Of a DNA stretch of 64,000 bases, positions 1 to 8,527 are shown in pieces. The DNA is from Marinobacter sp. F4216 (GTDB taxonomy: Bacteria; Pseudomonadota; Gammaproteobacteria; Pseudomonadales; Oleiphilaceae). Under the pieces are notes generated by a model. It worked only from the letters and a program-made list of their open reading frames with translations, did not search any database and was not told the DNA's origin. A program made the position numbers and the translations under genes. How positions within the stretch are numbered: position 1 is the first letter of the stretch; each line of letters begins with the position of its first letter. Location of the stretch: positions 930,001-994,000 of the forward strand of contig NZ_JAIOUO010000002.1 in assembly GCF_019931195.1 (NCBI RefSeq), in the 5' to 3' direction.

Positions 1-2
1 GC

Positions 3-506
3 AAGGTGCTCGATGCGCAGATTGCCCTGTCACCGGGTTTTCGCTGGGGCACCAGTATCCTGCCGGGTGAAGCCATCACCATGGACGATGTCATGAATGC
101 CACGGCGATCACCTATCCGGAGACCTACGTGCGGGAAATGTCCGGCGCGGATCTGAAGCTGATCATGGAAGATGTCGCGGATAACCTGTTCAACAAAGAT
201 CCGTACTACCAGCAGGGTGGCGACATGGTTCGTGTCGGAGGCATGGATTACACCTGCGATCCCAACGCAAACATGAACGGACGGATTACTGACATGCGCC
301 TGGATAATGGCGACCCCATTGAGGCGAACAAGGTGTACAAGGTCGCGGGCTGGGCAACCGTTAATTCCCGGGCGCCAGGCAAACCGATCTGGGATGTGGT
401 TGGGGACTATCTGAGATCCGAAAAAACCGTGAAGATCGACAAGTTCAACACTCCGAAGCTGAAGAATGTTGCAGGCAACCCGGGACTTGAAGACTATGCC
501 GGCTAG
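3..506 (+). CDS. soxB: Thiosulfohydrolase SoxB, C-terminal part (5' end outside window)
   Basis: SoxB is the periplasmic dimanganese thiosulfohydrolase that releases sulfate from SoxY-bound sulfur intermediates. Only about the last 167 codons are present. They match the C-terminal 5'-nucleotidase-like domain, including the YYQQGGDMVRVGG stretch and the closing segment around VAGWATVNSRAPGKPIWDVV typical of SoxB. The reading frame is open from the window edge, so the start and metal-binding half lie upstream. The stop overlaps the likely start of the next gene by 11 bases, which indicates an operon. The downstream DsrE-like, HbpS-like, DsbG-like and SoxH-like genes support a sox context. An ordinary 5'-nucleotidase is the alternative but less likely given the neighbours. 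Confidence 0.9.
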   Translation, partial: KVLDAQIALSPGFRWGTSILPGEAITMDDVMNATAITYPETYVREMSGADLKLIMEDVADNLFNKDPYYQQGGDMVRVGGMDYTCDPNANMNGRITDMRLDNGDPIEANKVYKVAGWATVNSRAPGKPIWDVVGDYLRSEKTVKIDKFNTPKLKNVAGNPGLEDYAG

Positions 507-957
507 TTGGCGGGGGCTTGGCCGTATCCTTACCCTGGCAATCTTGCTGGCCGGCTGGAGCATCACTGGACTGGGTGAGCCCCTGAACGAGGAAAAACCC
601 TTTGCAGAGAAGTTCCTGCTGCTGCAACTGAGTGACGACCAGCCAGAAAAGCAGAATATGGTGTTGAGCGTTGCCGCCAACCTGCTTCAACACTACGGCC
701 CAGACAGCATTGACATTGAAATCACCACGTTTGGTCCGGGTGTTGAGTTGCTGGTAAAGGGTAATAGTCGCACCGAGCTGATCGACAGCCTGATGGCGCA
801 AGGCGTTCGGTTCAGTGTGTGCATGAACACCATAGATACGATCGAGCGCAATACCGGCAGTTTGCCGGAACTGCACCCGGACAGCAATCGGGTTCAGGTG
901 GGCGTGGCCCACATTCTGGATCAGGTTGAAAAAGGCTATGTACTCGTTCGCCCATAG
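496..957 (+). CDS. DsrE-family exported protein of the sox cluster
   Basis: This is a 153-residue protein with a hydrophobic N-terminal signal segment (about residues 8-26) followed by one DsrE/DsrF-like domain. The fold is suggested by the alternating pattern KFLLLQLSDD...IDIEITTFGPGVELL...GVRFSVCMNTID, which keeps a single cysteine near the position of the sulfur-carrying cysteine in DsrE relatives. A role in handling or binding reduced sulfur in the periplasm is inferred from the family and neighbours. I chose the ATG at 496, which overlaps the soxB stop. An in-frame upstream start at 466 would put ten extra polar residues before the signal peptide. Confidence 0.75.
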   Translation: MPASWRGLGRILTLAILLAGWSITGLGEPLNEEKPFAEKFLLLQLSDDQPEKQNMVLSVAANLLQHYGPDSIDIEITTFGPGVELLVKGNSRTELIDSLMAQGVRFSVCMNTIDTIERNTGSLPELHPDSNRVQVGVAHILDQVEKGYVLVRP

Positions 958-984
958 CCAGGCGATGACGGAATGGAGATCAGC

Positions 985-1500
985 ATGAAGAACAAAGGAC
1001 TCAAAGCCATCCTGCTTTCTGCCTCCGTAGCGCTTACGCCGCTTGCGGCAGCCCAGGAGTCAGACCAGCCTTTACTGGTTGAGATCCGGCGGATGTCGAT
1101 GGATGTTGCCCTGAACATTGCCAAGACGGCGATTGATCACTGCCGGGAGCAGGGGGTTCAGGTTGCGGTGACCGTTGTGGATCGGGGCGGTCATCCGCAA
1201 GTGGTGTTGCGGGACGTGCTGGCCATGGATCTGGCACTGGATGTGAGCTATCGCAAAGCGTACACCGCAATGACCTTTACCAGTGCAACATCCGCCCTGG
1301 AGGATCGTTTCACCGGACCCTTCTCGGTCGGGAAGCTCGACAAGGTGTTGTTGTCGGCCGGCGGCCTGCCGGTTCAGGCAAGCGGTGAAACCATTGGTGG
1401 TGTTGGTGTCAGTGGCGCTCCCTCAGGACAAATAGATGAAAGTTGCGCCCAGGCGGGTGTGGCCGCCGTGGAAATGGATCTTGAGATGGCGCCCTTCTGA
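985..1500 (+). CDS. GlcG/HbpS-family (DUF336) exported protein
   Basis: This is a 171-residue protein with a clear signal peptide ending near ALTPLAAAQ and one GlcG/HbpS-like domain (family formerly DUF336). Visible features are the N-terminal helix with MDVALNIAKTAIDHCREQG, the strand VAVTVVDRGGHPQVVLRD and the glycine-rich AGGLPVQASGETIGGVGVSG. HbpS of Streptomyces binds heme, and homologues are often found beside sox genes, but their role there is not established. The start at 985 is preferred over 973 because GGAG at 975-978 sits six bases before it. The gene lies 27 bases after the DsrE-like gene in the same direction. Confidence 0.75.
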   Translation: MKNKGLKAILLSASVALTPLAAAQESDQPLLVEIRRMSMDVALNIAKTAIDHCREQGVQVAVTVVDRGGHPQVVLRDVLAMDLALDVSYRKAYTAMTFTSATSALEDRFTGPFSVGKLDKVLLSAGGLPVQASGETIGGVGVSGAPSGQIDESCAQAGVAAVEMDLEMAPF

Positions 1501-1517
1501 TTGGCGGGACAATAAAA

Positions 1518-2300
1518 GTGCAACGAAACATCAGGTTACGAGGCGTTCTTTGCCTTGTTTTTAGCGGTTTGTTCTGGTCGTCATTTGCGGGCGCGCAATA
1601 TCCGGATGCACTGCAGGTATTCATCGATCAAGGTCTCAAACCTGAGGCCAGCTTTGATGCGCCCGGTGGCGTCAAGGGCTTTGTTGGGCGCAAGGATGGT
1701 CAGGCCGTTACCCTGTATCTGCTGGCCGATGGGGAGCATGTGATCATCGGCGAGATGGTCGATGGGTTCGGCCGAAATCTGAGCGCGGAGCATATTCGCA
1801 CCTGGTTACCGGCAACCGACCTGACAGAGGCCTGGGCAAAGCTCGAAAACGCGACCTGGGTGGCTGAAGGTCCTTCTGACGCAGATCGTATCGTCTATGC
1901 CTTTACCGACCCGAACTGTGGCTACTGCCTGGTTCTGCGCCGCAAAGCCCAGGAGTTTCTGCAAGAGGGTATCCAGCTTCGCCACATTATGGTGGGTATT
2001 ATTCAGCCCTCGAGCCTCGCCAAGTCTGCGGGGGTAATCAGCGCCTCGGATCCCGTTAGCCAGTTGGATTTTCACGAGACCGAGTTTCCGGATGCCTGGC
2101 TGGTGTCGAACGACAATATTCCCGGCGACGTGCGGGGGCAAATCCTCGCCAATCACAAGCTAATGCAGGAATTGGGTGCGTCTGTGACGCCGACGGTGTT
2201 CTATCGTGACAGAAGCGGTGCAGTTCAAAGAATCGATGGCTTGCCGGATGACTCGGCGCTGGCTGAATCGGTTTTTCGTGCCAATGGAGCGGAGGATTAA
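1518..2300 (+). CDS. DsbG/DsbC-like periplasmic thiol:disulfide protein
   Basis: This is a 260-residue protein with a signal peptide (to about residue 26), a cystatin-like dimerisation region and a thioredoxin-fold C-terminal half. The redox site is CGYC at residues 134-137, after the strand RIVYAFTDPN, and the cis-proline loop is VTPTVFY near residue 220. The architecture matches DsbG/DsbC isomerases. In sox clusters such proteins (compare SoxS/SoxW) are thought to keep the SoxY or SoxAX cysteines reduced, and I infer that role here. It is three bases from the next gene, so the two are probably cotranscribed. The exact substrate is unknown. Confidence 0.8.
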   Translation: MQRNIRLRGVLCLVFSGLFWSSFAGAQYPDALQVFIDQGLKPEASFDAPGGVKGFVGRKDGQAVTLYLLADGEHVIIGEMVDGFGRNLSAEHIRTWLPATDLTEAWAKLENATWVAEGPSDADRIVYAFTDPNCGYCLVLRRKAQEFLQEGIQLRHIMVGIIQPSSLAKSAGVISASDPVSQLDFHETEFPDAWLVSNDNIPGDVRGQILANHKLMQELGASVTPTVFYRDRSGAVQRIDGLPDDSALAESVFRANGAED

Positions 2301-2302
2301 CC

Positions 2303-3241
2303 ATGAGCCTGAGCAGACTTGTCGCCGTGCTTGCGCTGACACTGTTGGTATTGCCGGTATCAGCTGAGCCCATTCCGGAAAAACTGGAGCTGGTGAAGGT
2401 AACCGATCGGGTGTATTCCGCCATCGGTGCCACCGCCCCCGGCACTTACGAAAACCACGGTCACAACAACAACCTGAGCTTTATTGTCGGGGAGGAGGGT
2501 GTGGTCGTTTTTAACGGGGGCGATAATTACAAGCTTGCACAGTCCTTTCATAACGCCATCAAAAGCATTACCGACAAGCCGGTAAAGTACGTGGCCAATG
2601 AAAACGCCCAGGGGCATTCGATGCTGGGCAACAGCTACTGGCGGGATCAGGGGGTGCCGATCATTGCCCAGGACTTTGCCGTGGACGAGTTCGCCCACCA
2701 CGGGGAGGCAAAGCTGGCCCGGATGAAGGCCCGCAATAAGGATAAGGGTGAGGGCACTTATGTGGCCGTTCCCGATATCAGCTTTACCGACAGGTATGAG
2801 CTGGACCTTGGGGGCCTGGCCGTTGAGTTACTGTATTTTGGTGCGGGCCACGCACCCGGCGACATTGCGCTGTGGGTGCCCGAAGAAAAGTTACTGATCA
2901 CGGGTGACCTTGGTTTCCACCAGCGCTTGCTGGCTGTGTTCGAGGACACAGCGGTTGGCGCCTGGATTGACTCTTTCGACAAGATGACGGAGCAACTGGA
3001 CCCTGTCATCGTGATACCGGGTCATGGCGAACCCACGACCATAGACGTGGTGGAAAAGGAAACCAAAGGCTATCTGGTGTTTTTGCGAGATTCGGTGATC
3101 GAGATCCTTGAGCGCGGCGGCGGGTTGGATGACGCCTATGCCCTGGACCAATCCCAGTGGTCTTATCTGGATACCTTTGAAGAGCTGGCGGCGAAAAACG
3201 CTGGACGGGTCTACCAGGATCTGGAGTTCGATTTCTTCTGA
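2303..3241 (+). CDS. SoxH-like metallo-beta-lactamase-fold protein with altered metal site
   Basis: This is a 312-residue exported protein (signal peptide to about residue 21) with the metallo-beta-lactamase fold. Later metal-site motifs are intact: GAGHAPGD (His183), ITGDLGFH (Asp202) and IPGHGEP (His241). The first motif, normally HxHxDH, reads NENAQGH at residues 99-105, so two histidines and the aspartate are absent and only the last histidine remains. The usual D of the VIDTG strand is also N (VVFNGG). SoxH-type proteins sit at the ends of sox operons, and their reaction is unknown. The altered site suggests a mononuclear or non-hydrolytic form. It is probably the last gene of the sox operon. 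Confidence 0.75.
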   Translation: MSLSRLVAVLALTLLVLPVSAEPIPEKLELVKVTDRVYSAIGATAPGTYENHGHNNNLSFIVGEEGVVVFNGGDNYKLAQSFHNAIKSITDKPVKYVANENAQGHSMLGNSYWRDQGVPIIAQDFAVDEFAHHGEAKLARMKARNKDKGEGTYVAVPDISFTDRYELDLGGLAVELLYFGAGHAPGDIALWVPEEKLLITGDLGFHQRLLAVFEDTAVGAWIDSFDKMTEQLDPVIVIPGHGEPTTIDVVEKETKGYLVFLRDSVIEILERGGGLDDAYALDQSQWSYLDTFEELAAKNAGRVYQDLEFDFF

Positions 3242-3305
3242 TTCGCGACCCCCGGTGCATGTGTCCGCCCTGGAATCGCGCCAAAGCCGGGAGCTGATTG
3301 CATTC

Positions 3306-4220
3306 CTATTGCACGGTGAATTCGCCAACCGCCAGCGGCTCTCCCTCGGCTGTTACGACCTCAACTCTCCATTCGCCCAGCATATGGCGGTCGATAAACT
3401 TGGCCGAAGACGCCCGCATCGGGTCTACGAACGGTGTGATGGAGACTCGCGCCACTCTCTCATCTTCCAGATACCAGTCGTGGTAGTGGGTTTCGTCCTG
3501 CATGCCCTGAATTTCCGTAAACAGGAACACGCGGATGAGCCCGTCCTCCTCCATCGCGAGGGTATCCGGCAGCTGATCAATGGGTTCTTTGTCCTCAAGT
3601 CCCGAACTCAACTGCGCCCTCGTTAAATGCTCGGACAGTATCCGGACGGGGGAAGAGCCCGAAGCGGTGCCGGTATCGATTGCAGGCGCTGATTCGGGGC
3701 TGGTGGTCGTGCCCGATGCGGTTTCCAGAGGCGCTGCAGCTGAATCCCCACCGATATCGGATAATGATTCTTCAGGTTCTTGACTGATTTCGACTGTCGG
3801 ACCCGCCGCGGTGGGCTCATCAGGCAGGTCGTTCGGCTGGGCTGCTGTTGTCGGAAGAGTTATGGAGTTAGTTGCAGACATCTGGGCGGCGCCGGGTTCG
3901 TCGCTACCCTCAAGCTCATCGGCAAAGATCGGTTCCCGCTGGTCTGGCGAATCCTGTTGATCAACGTCATTCGAGCGCTGAACTGATGCAAGTTCATCCG
4001 ACAATTGGCCAGCATTGCTCACTGGCGCCGGTTCATCCGGCCCCATGAGCACCATGGCTCCCCAGGCAATGCTGCCGGCCAGCAAAGCCAGAATGGCGAG
4101 GGCAGAAAAGATGCGCCCCCAATAGTACACCACCACTTCTTCAGCGGGTTCGGCATCCGAAAGGGTGCCTGGGTTTATCGGAATCTGTTGACGATTGTGC
4201 GGAGAGTTTGAGCCAGCCAC
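3306..4220 (-). CDS. DUF2914 single-pass membrane protein
   Basis: This is a 304-residue protein with a short cytoplasmic N-terminus, one transmembrane helix (about residues 34-60), a long Pro/Ser/Thr/Glu-rich low-complexity linker (about 62-200) and a C-terminal DUF2914-like domain (about 210-304). The domain contains HYHDWYLEDERVARVSI and the closing GEWRVEVVTAEGEPLAVGEF pattern. The function of DUF2914 is not known; the layout suggests a periplasmic domain on a flexible stalk. It converges on the sox operon with 64 bases between stop codons. I see no strong terminator there. Confidence 0.75.
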   Translation of the reverse strand: MAGSNSPHNRQQIPINPGTLSDAEPAEEVVVYYWGRIFSALAILALLAGSIAWGAMVLMGPDEPAPVSNAGQLSDELASVQRSNDVDQQDSPDQREPIFADELEGSDEPGAAQMSATNSITLPTTAAQPNDLPDEPTAAGPTVEISQEPEESLSDIGGDSAAAPLETASGTTTSPESAPAIDTGTASGSSPVRILSEHLTRAQLSSGLEDKEPIDQLPDTLAMEEDGLIRVFLFTEIQGMQDETHYHDWYLEDERVARVSITPFVDPMRASSAKFIDRHMLGEWRVEVVTAEGEPLAVGEFTVQ

Positions 4221-4463
4221 GCCTGTATCTTCCTTGATGATGGTAATGGAGAGCTAATGTAAGCCAAAAGAATAGCAAATACTGACTGCTGGCGTGTTGC
4301 TGCAATGAACAAAAGGCACAGTGGAACCCAACAATTTGTTACAGAAGGGTGTAGTAAAAGGCGATAGGATCAGATGAATAACAACTAATTTCCCAGGGAT
4401 TACCGTCCATAGCGCGAGAATTCGCGCTAGATGGTATCGGGAGACTAAGGGCAGTACGGCGTT

Positions 4464-6053
4464 ATGGAAGTCACCCGGAGCATCAGGTCGAAACTGGTCG
4501 CTATCATGGCGATATCGGCCTTCTGCTTTCTTCTCATTTCTGCGCCCATCACCGGCTACTTCAGTTACATCCAGCACAAAGACAGCGCCAGCAAGCAGCA
4601 ATCCCGGCTTGTGGGTGCGGTTACGTCATCCGCCTCCATCTCCGCTTACGTCAAGAACCGGGAGATCGCCGATGATGTGATTAGCGGGCTTCTGCTGGAT
4701 GACGAAATCCTGCACGTCCGACTCGAAGGCGCGGAACGCTTTGAGGTTGAGTCCGGCGTTTCAATCACCGATGAACGGATCACGACAGACAAGCCAACAG
4801 ATTACCCGCTTTATTCCCCGATTGATGACTCAGACCAGATTGGAAGCCTGCTTGTCTGGTCAAATGACGGCTTGATTACCGAGCGGGCCATTGGCTCAGT
4901 AAAGGAAAATCTGGCCTGGCTTATCATTATGTCGCTTTTGTTTACGCTGGTTTCCATTCATACCGCCAACAAACTTGTGGGTTCTCCGCTAAGGGAGTTG
5001 GCCCGGCAGGTCTCCATAAGCGAGCCAGGATCTGAGCTGGAGATTGAGGTTGATAAGGCCAATCAGGGTGACGAGATAGGGCTGGTGGCCAGAAGCGTCA
5101 ATAACTTTTTGAATGTCACGCGAGAAGCCCTTGAGACAGAGCGCAGCCTTCGGCGCCAGATCGAAAGGCTGGACCGCCACTATCAGAATATTTTTGCCTC
5201 TACGAACGTCGGCATCATGGTGCTGGACGAGAATGGCGTGCTGCTTCACAGCAACCCCGTGTTGCTGGAAAGAATTGTTCGTGTCACTGAGAGTGAGCGA
5301 AAACGATTGCTGAGTGAGAGCTTTTTTGAAGTGGCGTTCAGGAATCCGGATTCTGCCTGGAGTCTGGTAGCAAGGGCTCGAAAGCATGGAGACACCGTAA
5401 GCGCCGATTTCGAGCTGGGGTTATCCGGTGAATCGCCGGTCTGGGTTCATTGCCTTATCTCCGGCGCGGGCCAGGGCCAGGGCCAGGAGCGACTCATCGA
5501 GGCCGTTGTCTATGACGTCACCTCCCGTGTGCAGGCCAGCGCTCAGGTGCAGAAAATGGCCGAGGAAGATCCGCTTACCGGGCTGAAAAACCGGCGCGGA
5601 TGCCAGCAATATTTTGATCGCAAAAAGGAGCAGGTTGGCTGGGTACCCGAGCTGGCAGTGATGCTTCTGGATCTCGACGGTTTCAAGCCCATCAACGACT
5701 CCCTGGGACATGCAGCCGGCGATCACATCTTGCAGGTTATCGCAGAGCGCCTTCAGGCCTGCGTTCGCTCCAATATTGATCTGGTTGGCCGGCTTGGTGG
5801 TGATGAATTTGTTGTCGTGATCGAGTCAGGGCGCAGCAGCAAAGAGGATATGGCTCGCATTGCCAATAAGATCATAGGCGAAGTGTCCCGGCCAGTCGTG
5901 TTTGGCGAAAACGTGTCGGTGTCCGTCGGGGTCAGTATTGGTATTGCCTATTCGGGGCAGTCGGAAAACTTCGAGGCAGCATTGGATGCCGCTGACCAGG
6001 CTATGTATCAGGTCAAAATGGATGGAAAAAATAATTACAATTTCGCGCTGTAG
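4464..6053 (+). CDS. Membrane sensor diguanylate cyclase (HAMP-PAS-GGDEF)
   Basis: This 529-residue protein synthesises cyclic di-GMP. TM helices lie at about residues 11-34 and 148-168 with a periplasmic sensor between them. HAMP (about 170-225), a PAS domain (about 235-355) and a GGDEF domain (about 365-529) follow. The active-site motif RLGGDEF is intact. The allosteric I-site, RxxD in PleD, reads SNID here, so the arginine has moved one position upstream and product inhibition may be weak. It is followed after 13 bases by a porin gene and then a small binding-protein gene, so it probably senses something related to that uptake route. The start at 4464 has only a weak ribosome site. Confidence 0.85.
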   Translation: MEVTRSIRSKLVAIMAISAFCFLLISAPITGYFSYIQHKDSASKQQSRLVGAVTSSASISAYVKNREIADDVISGLLLDDEILHVRLEGAERFEVESGVSITDERITTDKPTDYPLYSPIDDSDQIGSLLVWSNDGLITERAIGSVKENLAWLIIMSLLFTLVSIHTANKLVGSPLRELARQVSISEPGSELEIEVDKANQGDEIGLVARSVNNFLNVTREALETERSLRRQIERLDRHYQNIFASTNVGIMVLDENGVLLHSNPVLLERIVRVTESERKRLLSESFFEVAFRNPDSAWSLVARARKHGDTVSADFELGLSGESPVWVHCLISGAGQGQGQERLIEAVVYDVTSRVQASAQVQKMAEEDPLTGLKNRRGCQQYFDRKKEQVGWVPELAVMLLDLDGFKPINDSLGHAAGDHILQVIAERLQACVRSNIDLVGRLGGDEFVVVIESGRSSKEDMARIANKIIGEVSRPVVFGENVSVSVGVSIGIAYSGQSENFEAALDAADQAMYQVKMDGKNNYNFAL

Positions 6054-6066
6054 GTGGTTCTTTTTC

Positions 6067-7338
6067 ATGAAGTATTGTGTCCGGAGTTCTGGAACAGCGA
6101 AGTGTCTCGTGTTCGGATTGTTGTTGGTGGCGTCTCTGGGGGCAAGGGCCGATCACGACTTTCGGGTTTCCGGTTACGGGACCCTTGGCCTGAGCTATGA
6201 AGGAGAGGAGGACCTTGGTTTTTTCCGGGAGAACACCCAGAACAAGCGCCCCGATCAAGACTGGTCTCTTAAGCCGGATTCGCAACTTGGGGTTCAGCTT
6301 TCCTACAGCTTTGAGTCAAGATTTCATGCAACGGCCCAGTTTGTTCTCGCGGATAAGCCAGATTACGATCTGGATGCCATAACCGAGTGGGCATTTGTCG
6401 GTTACACGCCCGCCCCCGGGCTTGATCTGCGTGCCGGCCGGGTTGCTGCAGATCTGTTTCGTCTTTCCGAGGTTCGCCGCATTGACTATGCCTCTCTCTG
6501 GGTTCGCCCGCCAAGCGAGTTGTACGGCTGGATCATTCCTTATGCTCTGGATGGCGCGGATATCGCAAAATCCTTTGCTATCGGCCCAGCTTTTTTGCGA
6601 GCCAAGCTCCAATACGGGGCAACCAACCCCAAAATACAGTCGCCTGATGGAGAGCAGGAGTTCCAGACGGAATTCAATGACCTCTTCGTTGTGTCCTTAA
6701 CCGGAGAATACGATTTCTGGTCGGCTCGACTGAGCTATGCCCAGTTTTCTACCGCCACCGTCGAGGGTCGGACCCGGGAACTGTTTGATGCCATTCAGGC
6801 CATAGGGCAAATTCCCGGCCCTATTGGCAATGATGCGCGACACCTTTACCACCGCCTCAGTCACACATCCAATGCGGACGTTGAATACTATCAATTAGGG
6901 CTGGGTTACGACGACGGCGCCCTGGTGTTTGACGCTGAGATTGCCCGGCTGACGTCAATGTCGTGCGTTCTGCCAACAGGAAATGCCGGATACGTGAGTC
7001 TGGGTTACCGCATAAATGCATTCACTCCTTACGTCGTCTACTCTGGATTTGATCCAGACAAGGAGATCATTACCAGTTCGGCCGATTGGTCGGCTCTGCC
7101 CCAGGGGGAAGTGGTTAAAGGAGTCGCCCTGGACATTTTGAACAATTCCTTTGTTAACCAATATACAACCTCGCTCGGTGTACGCTGGGATTTTGGTGAT
7201 CGCCTGGCATTGAAGGGTCAATGGGATCGCTCGACGGTGGAGGCTGATTCCTACGGTTTGTGGGCTTATGACAATGATCGTGAAGAGCGCGGCTCCACGG
7301 TCGACGTTCTGTCCCTCTCACTGAACTTCATATTCTGA
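6067..7338 (+). CDS. Outer-membrane porin-like beta-barrel protein
   Basis: This is a 423-residue protein with a signal peptide (cleavage near GARADHDF) and a sequence of alternating amphipathic strands ending in the C-terminal phenylalanine SLNFIF expected of an outer-membrane barrel. The N-terminal strand RVSGYGTLGLSYEG is typical of marine gammaproteobacterial porin-like proteins. I use the ATG at 6067 because translation from there gives a proper signal peptide; the longer frame overlaps the cyclase gene. It lies between a diguanylate cyclase and a phosphate-binding-like protein, all in one direction and tightly spaced. The substrate is not visible from sequence. Confidence 0.75.
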   Translation: MKYCVRSSGTAKCLVFGLLLVASLGARADHDFRVSGYGTLGLSYEGEEDLGFFRENTQNKRPDQDWSLKPDSQLGVQLSYSFESRFHATAQFVLADKPDYDLDAITEWAFVGYTPAPGLDLRAGRVAADLFRLSEVRRIDYASLWVRPPSELYGWIIPYALDGADIAKSFAIGPAFLRAKLQYGATNPKIQSPDGEQEFQTEFNDLFVVSLTGEYDFWSARLSYAQFSTATVEGRTRELFDAIQAIGQIPGPIGNDARHLYHRLSHTSNADVEYYQLGLGYDDGALVFDAEIARLTSMSCVLPTGNAGYVSLGYRINAFTPYVVYSGFDPDKEIITSSADWSALPQGEVVKGVALDILNNSFVNQYTTSLGVRWDFGDRLALKGQWDRSTVEADSYGLWAYDNDREERGSTVDVLSLSLNFIF

Positions 7339-7348
7339 GGTGGTGGGA

Positions 7349-7768
7349 ATGAAACAAATACTGAGTGGCGTCTTACTAATTTGGCTGAGCAGTCTTTCTG
7401 TGGCGGATATCTATGTCGTGACGCACGCGGACAGTCCGATTGAGGCGATCTCGAAGGAGGCTTTGAGGGATCTCTATCTCGGTCGGGCCAGAGCGTTGCC
7501 CAACGGTCAGTTTGCCTCGATTTACGACCGAAAGGGAAACGCTGATCTCCGCTCACAGTTCTATCAGCACGTCGCCGGAATGGGATTGAGCCAGGTAGAT
7601 GCGTTCTGGGCTCGCCTGGTCTTTGCAGGACGAATGCTTCCACTGGAAAAAGTTGAGGGTGATCAGGAGTTGAAGGAGGTGGTTGCGGAAGACAAGAGCG
7701 CTATCAGCTATCTCGGCGCGCCCCCAGATCATCCCGGCCTTAAGGTTATCTACCTGGTTTCAGAGTAA
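7349..7768 (+). CDS. Small PstS-like periplasmic substrate-binding protein
   Basis: This is a 139-residue protein with a signal peptide ending at SLSVADIY. The rest resembles one lobe of phosphate-type periplasmic binding proteins: IYVVTHADSPIEAISKEALR, the LYLGRARALPNG loop, the FWARLVFAGR helix and the C-terminal AISYLGA segment. It is far shorter than PstS (about 320 residues), and no transporter genes adjoin it. It therefore probably acts as a ligand-sensing partner of the upstream cyclase or porin. The ATG at 7349 has GAGG eight bases upstream, better placed than the GTG at 7340. Confidence 0.7.
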   Translation: MKQILSGVLLIWLSSLSVADIYVVTHADSPIEAISKEALRDLYLGRARALPNGQFASIYDRKGNADLRSQFYQHVAGMGLSQVDAFWARLVFAGRMLPLEKVEGDQELKEVVAEDKSAISYLGAPPDHPGLKVIYLVSE

Positions 7769-7803
7769 AACTCTGCGAATATAATTGGTGCTCTGGAAGA
7801 CGG

Positions 7804-7989
7804 GTGCCAGTTTTTGACATCGGGAATTACTGGTGCCAGAAACTGGCTTCGCCACCTTTCAGGCGAGACTGTATGGCTACTTTGTCCGGAAATTCGGCCC
7901 CCGAAGGCGGTGCGCCAAAATCTGACACAGGGTAAGGCTTGTGCCGGAAACTGGCATCGCTATAATGGCGCGCCAAAACCTGGCATCGG
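7804..7989 (+). repeat. Five copies of a ~20-bp operator-like repeat
   Basis: Five related sites begin at 7804, 7833, 7912, 7941 and 7970. The approximate consensus is GYGCCRRAAMCTGGCATCGG. The copy at 7833 contains a perfect inverted repeat GCCAG-AAA-CTGGC (7835-7847), and the others are imperfect versions. Copies four and five flank a TATAAT box, so they would overlap the promoter of the following small HTH gene. The first copy has TTTTT in its centre. The pattern fits operator iterons for a dimeric regulator, most simply the downstream gene product. Confidence 0.75.
7939..7966 (+). promoter_or_regulatory. Promoter of the small HTH gene
   Basis: A perfect -10 box TATAAT lies at 7961-7966, and TTGTGC at 7939-7944 is a partial -35 with a 16-base spacer. 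Operator repeat four covers the spacer and repeat five covers the expected start site near 7973. This is the layout of a repressor-controlled promoter. Confidence 0.65.
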
Positions 7990-7997
7990 CAGTAGTC

Positions 7998-8303
7998 ATG
8001 TACCGCGATTTTAAAACCACCCTCGAAATCATCTCCGCTGTCCTCGACACCCGAAATCTCACGTCGGAAGAGCTTCGCAAGAGCTTTGGCGATATGCCGG
8101 ACAGAACCTTCAAGCGACATATGGCGACGGCACGAAAACATGGTGCGCAGATGGAGTGCCAGCTAAATACGGCTGGACAGTATGTCTGGGCCTGTCGAAA
8201 CAGGTTGATGATTGAGAGCAGGGTGCGCACCTGGTTGCAGTTTGAGCGAGAGCGGACGCTGGTGGATGATTCCCAGTTGGATTTGTTGCATCAGGCGCTT
8301 TGA
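7998..8303 (+). CDS. Small winged-helix/HTH-like protein, possible autoregulator
   Basis: From the ATG at 7998 this is a 101-residue protein. Its first part (TLEIISAVLDTRNLTSEELRK, then MPDRTFKRHMATARKHGAQM) resembles the winged-helix head of DeoR/WYL-type regulators, including a recognition-helix-like stretch and a short wing (NTAGQYVWACR). There is no WYL or effector domain. Longer starts at 7941 or 7965 are unlikely because they would place the -10 box and repeats inside the gene. Five operator-like repeats immediately upstream suggest it binds its own promoter. A truncated remnant of a larger regulator is an alternative. Confidence 0.6.
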   Translation: MYRDFKTTLEIISAVLDTRNLTSEELRKSFGDMPDRTFKRHMATARKHGAQMECQLNTAGQYVWACRNRLMIESRVRTWLQFERERTLVDDSQLDLLHQAL

Positions 8304-8527
8304 TTCGTATCCTTCCGGCTCTTTTTTTCGCATTTTTAGTTGAGTATCATTTTTAGCCAGCTCTGGCGTTTTATGGTCAGGGCTGCTGCCTTTTTATCTG
8401 CCATTTTCTCCAGGCGCTTTGCGGTGCCCTTCGCCTTCTCTGGCCGCGCAGGTTACCGGCAGAAAACCCGCTAAAGTAAAAGCTCCCCTCTGTACTTTTA
8501 AGGCCCCTTCGCGCGGGAGGTTTCGTC

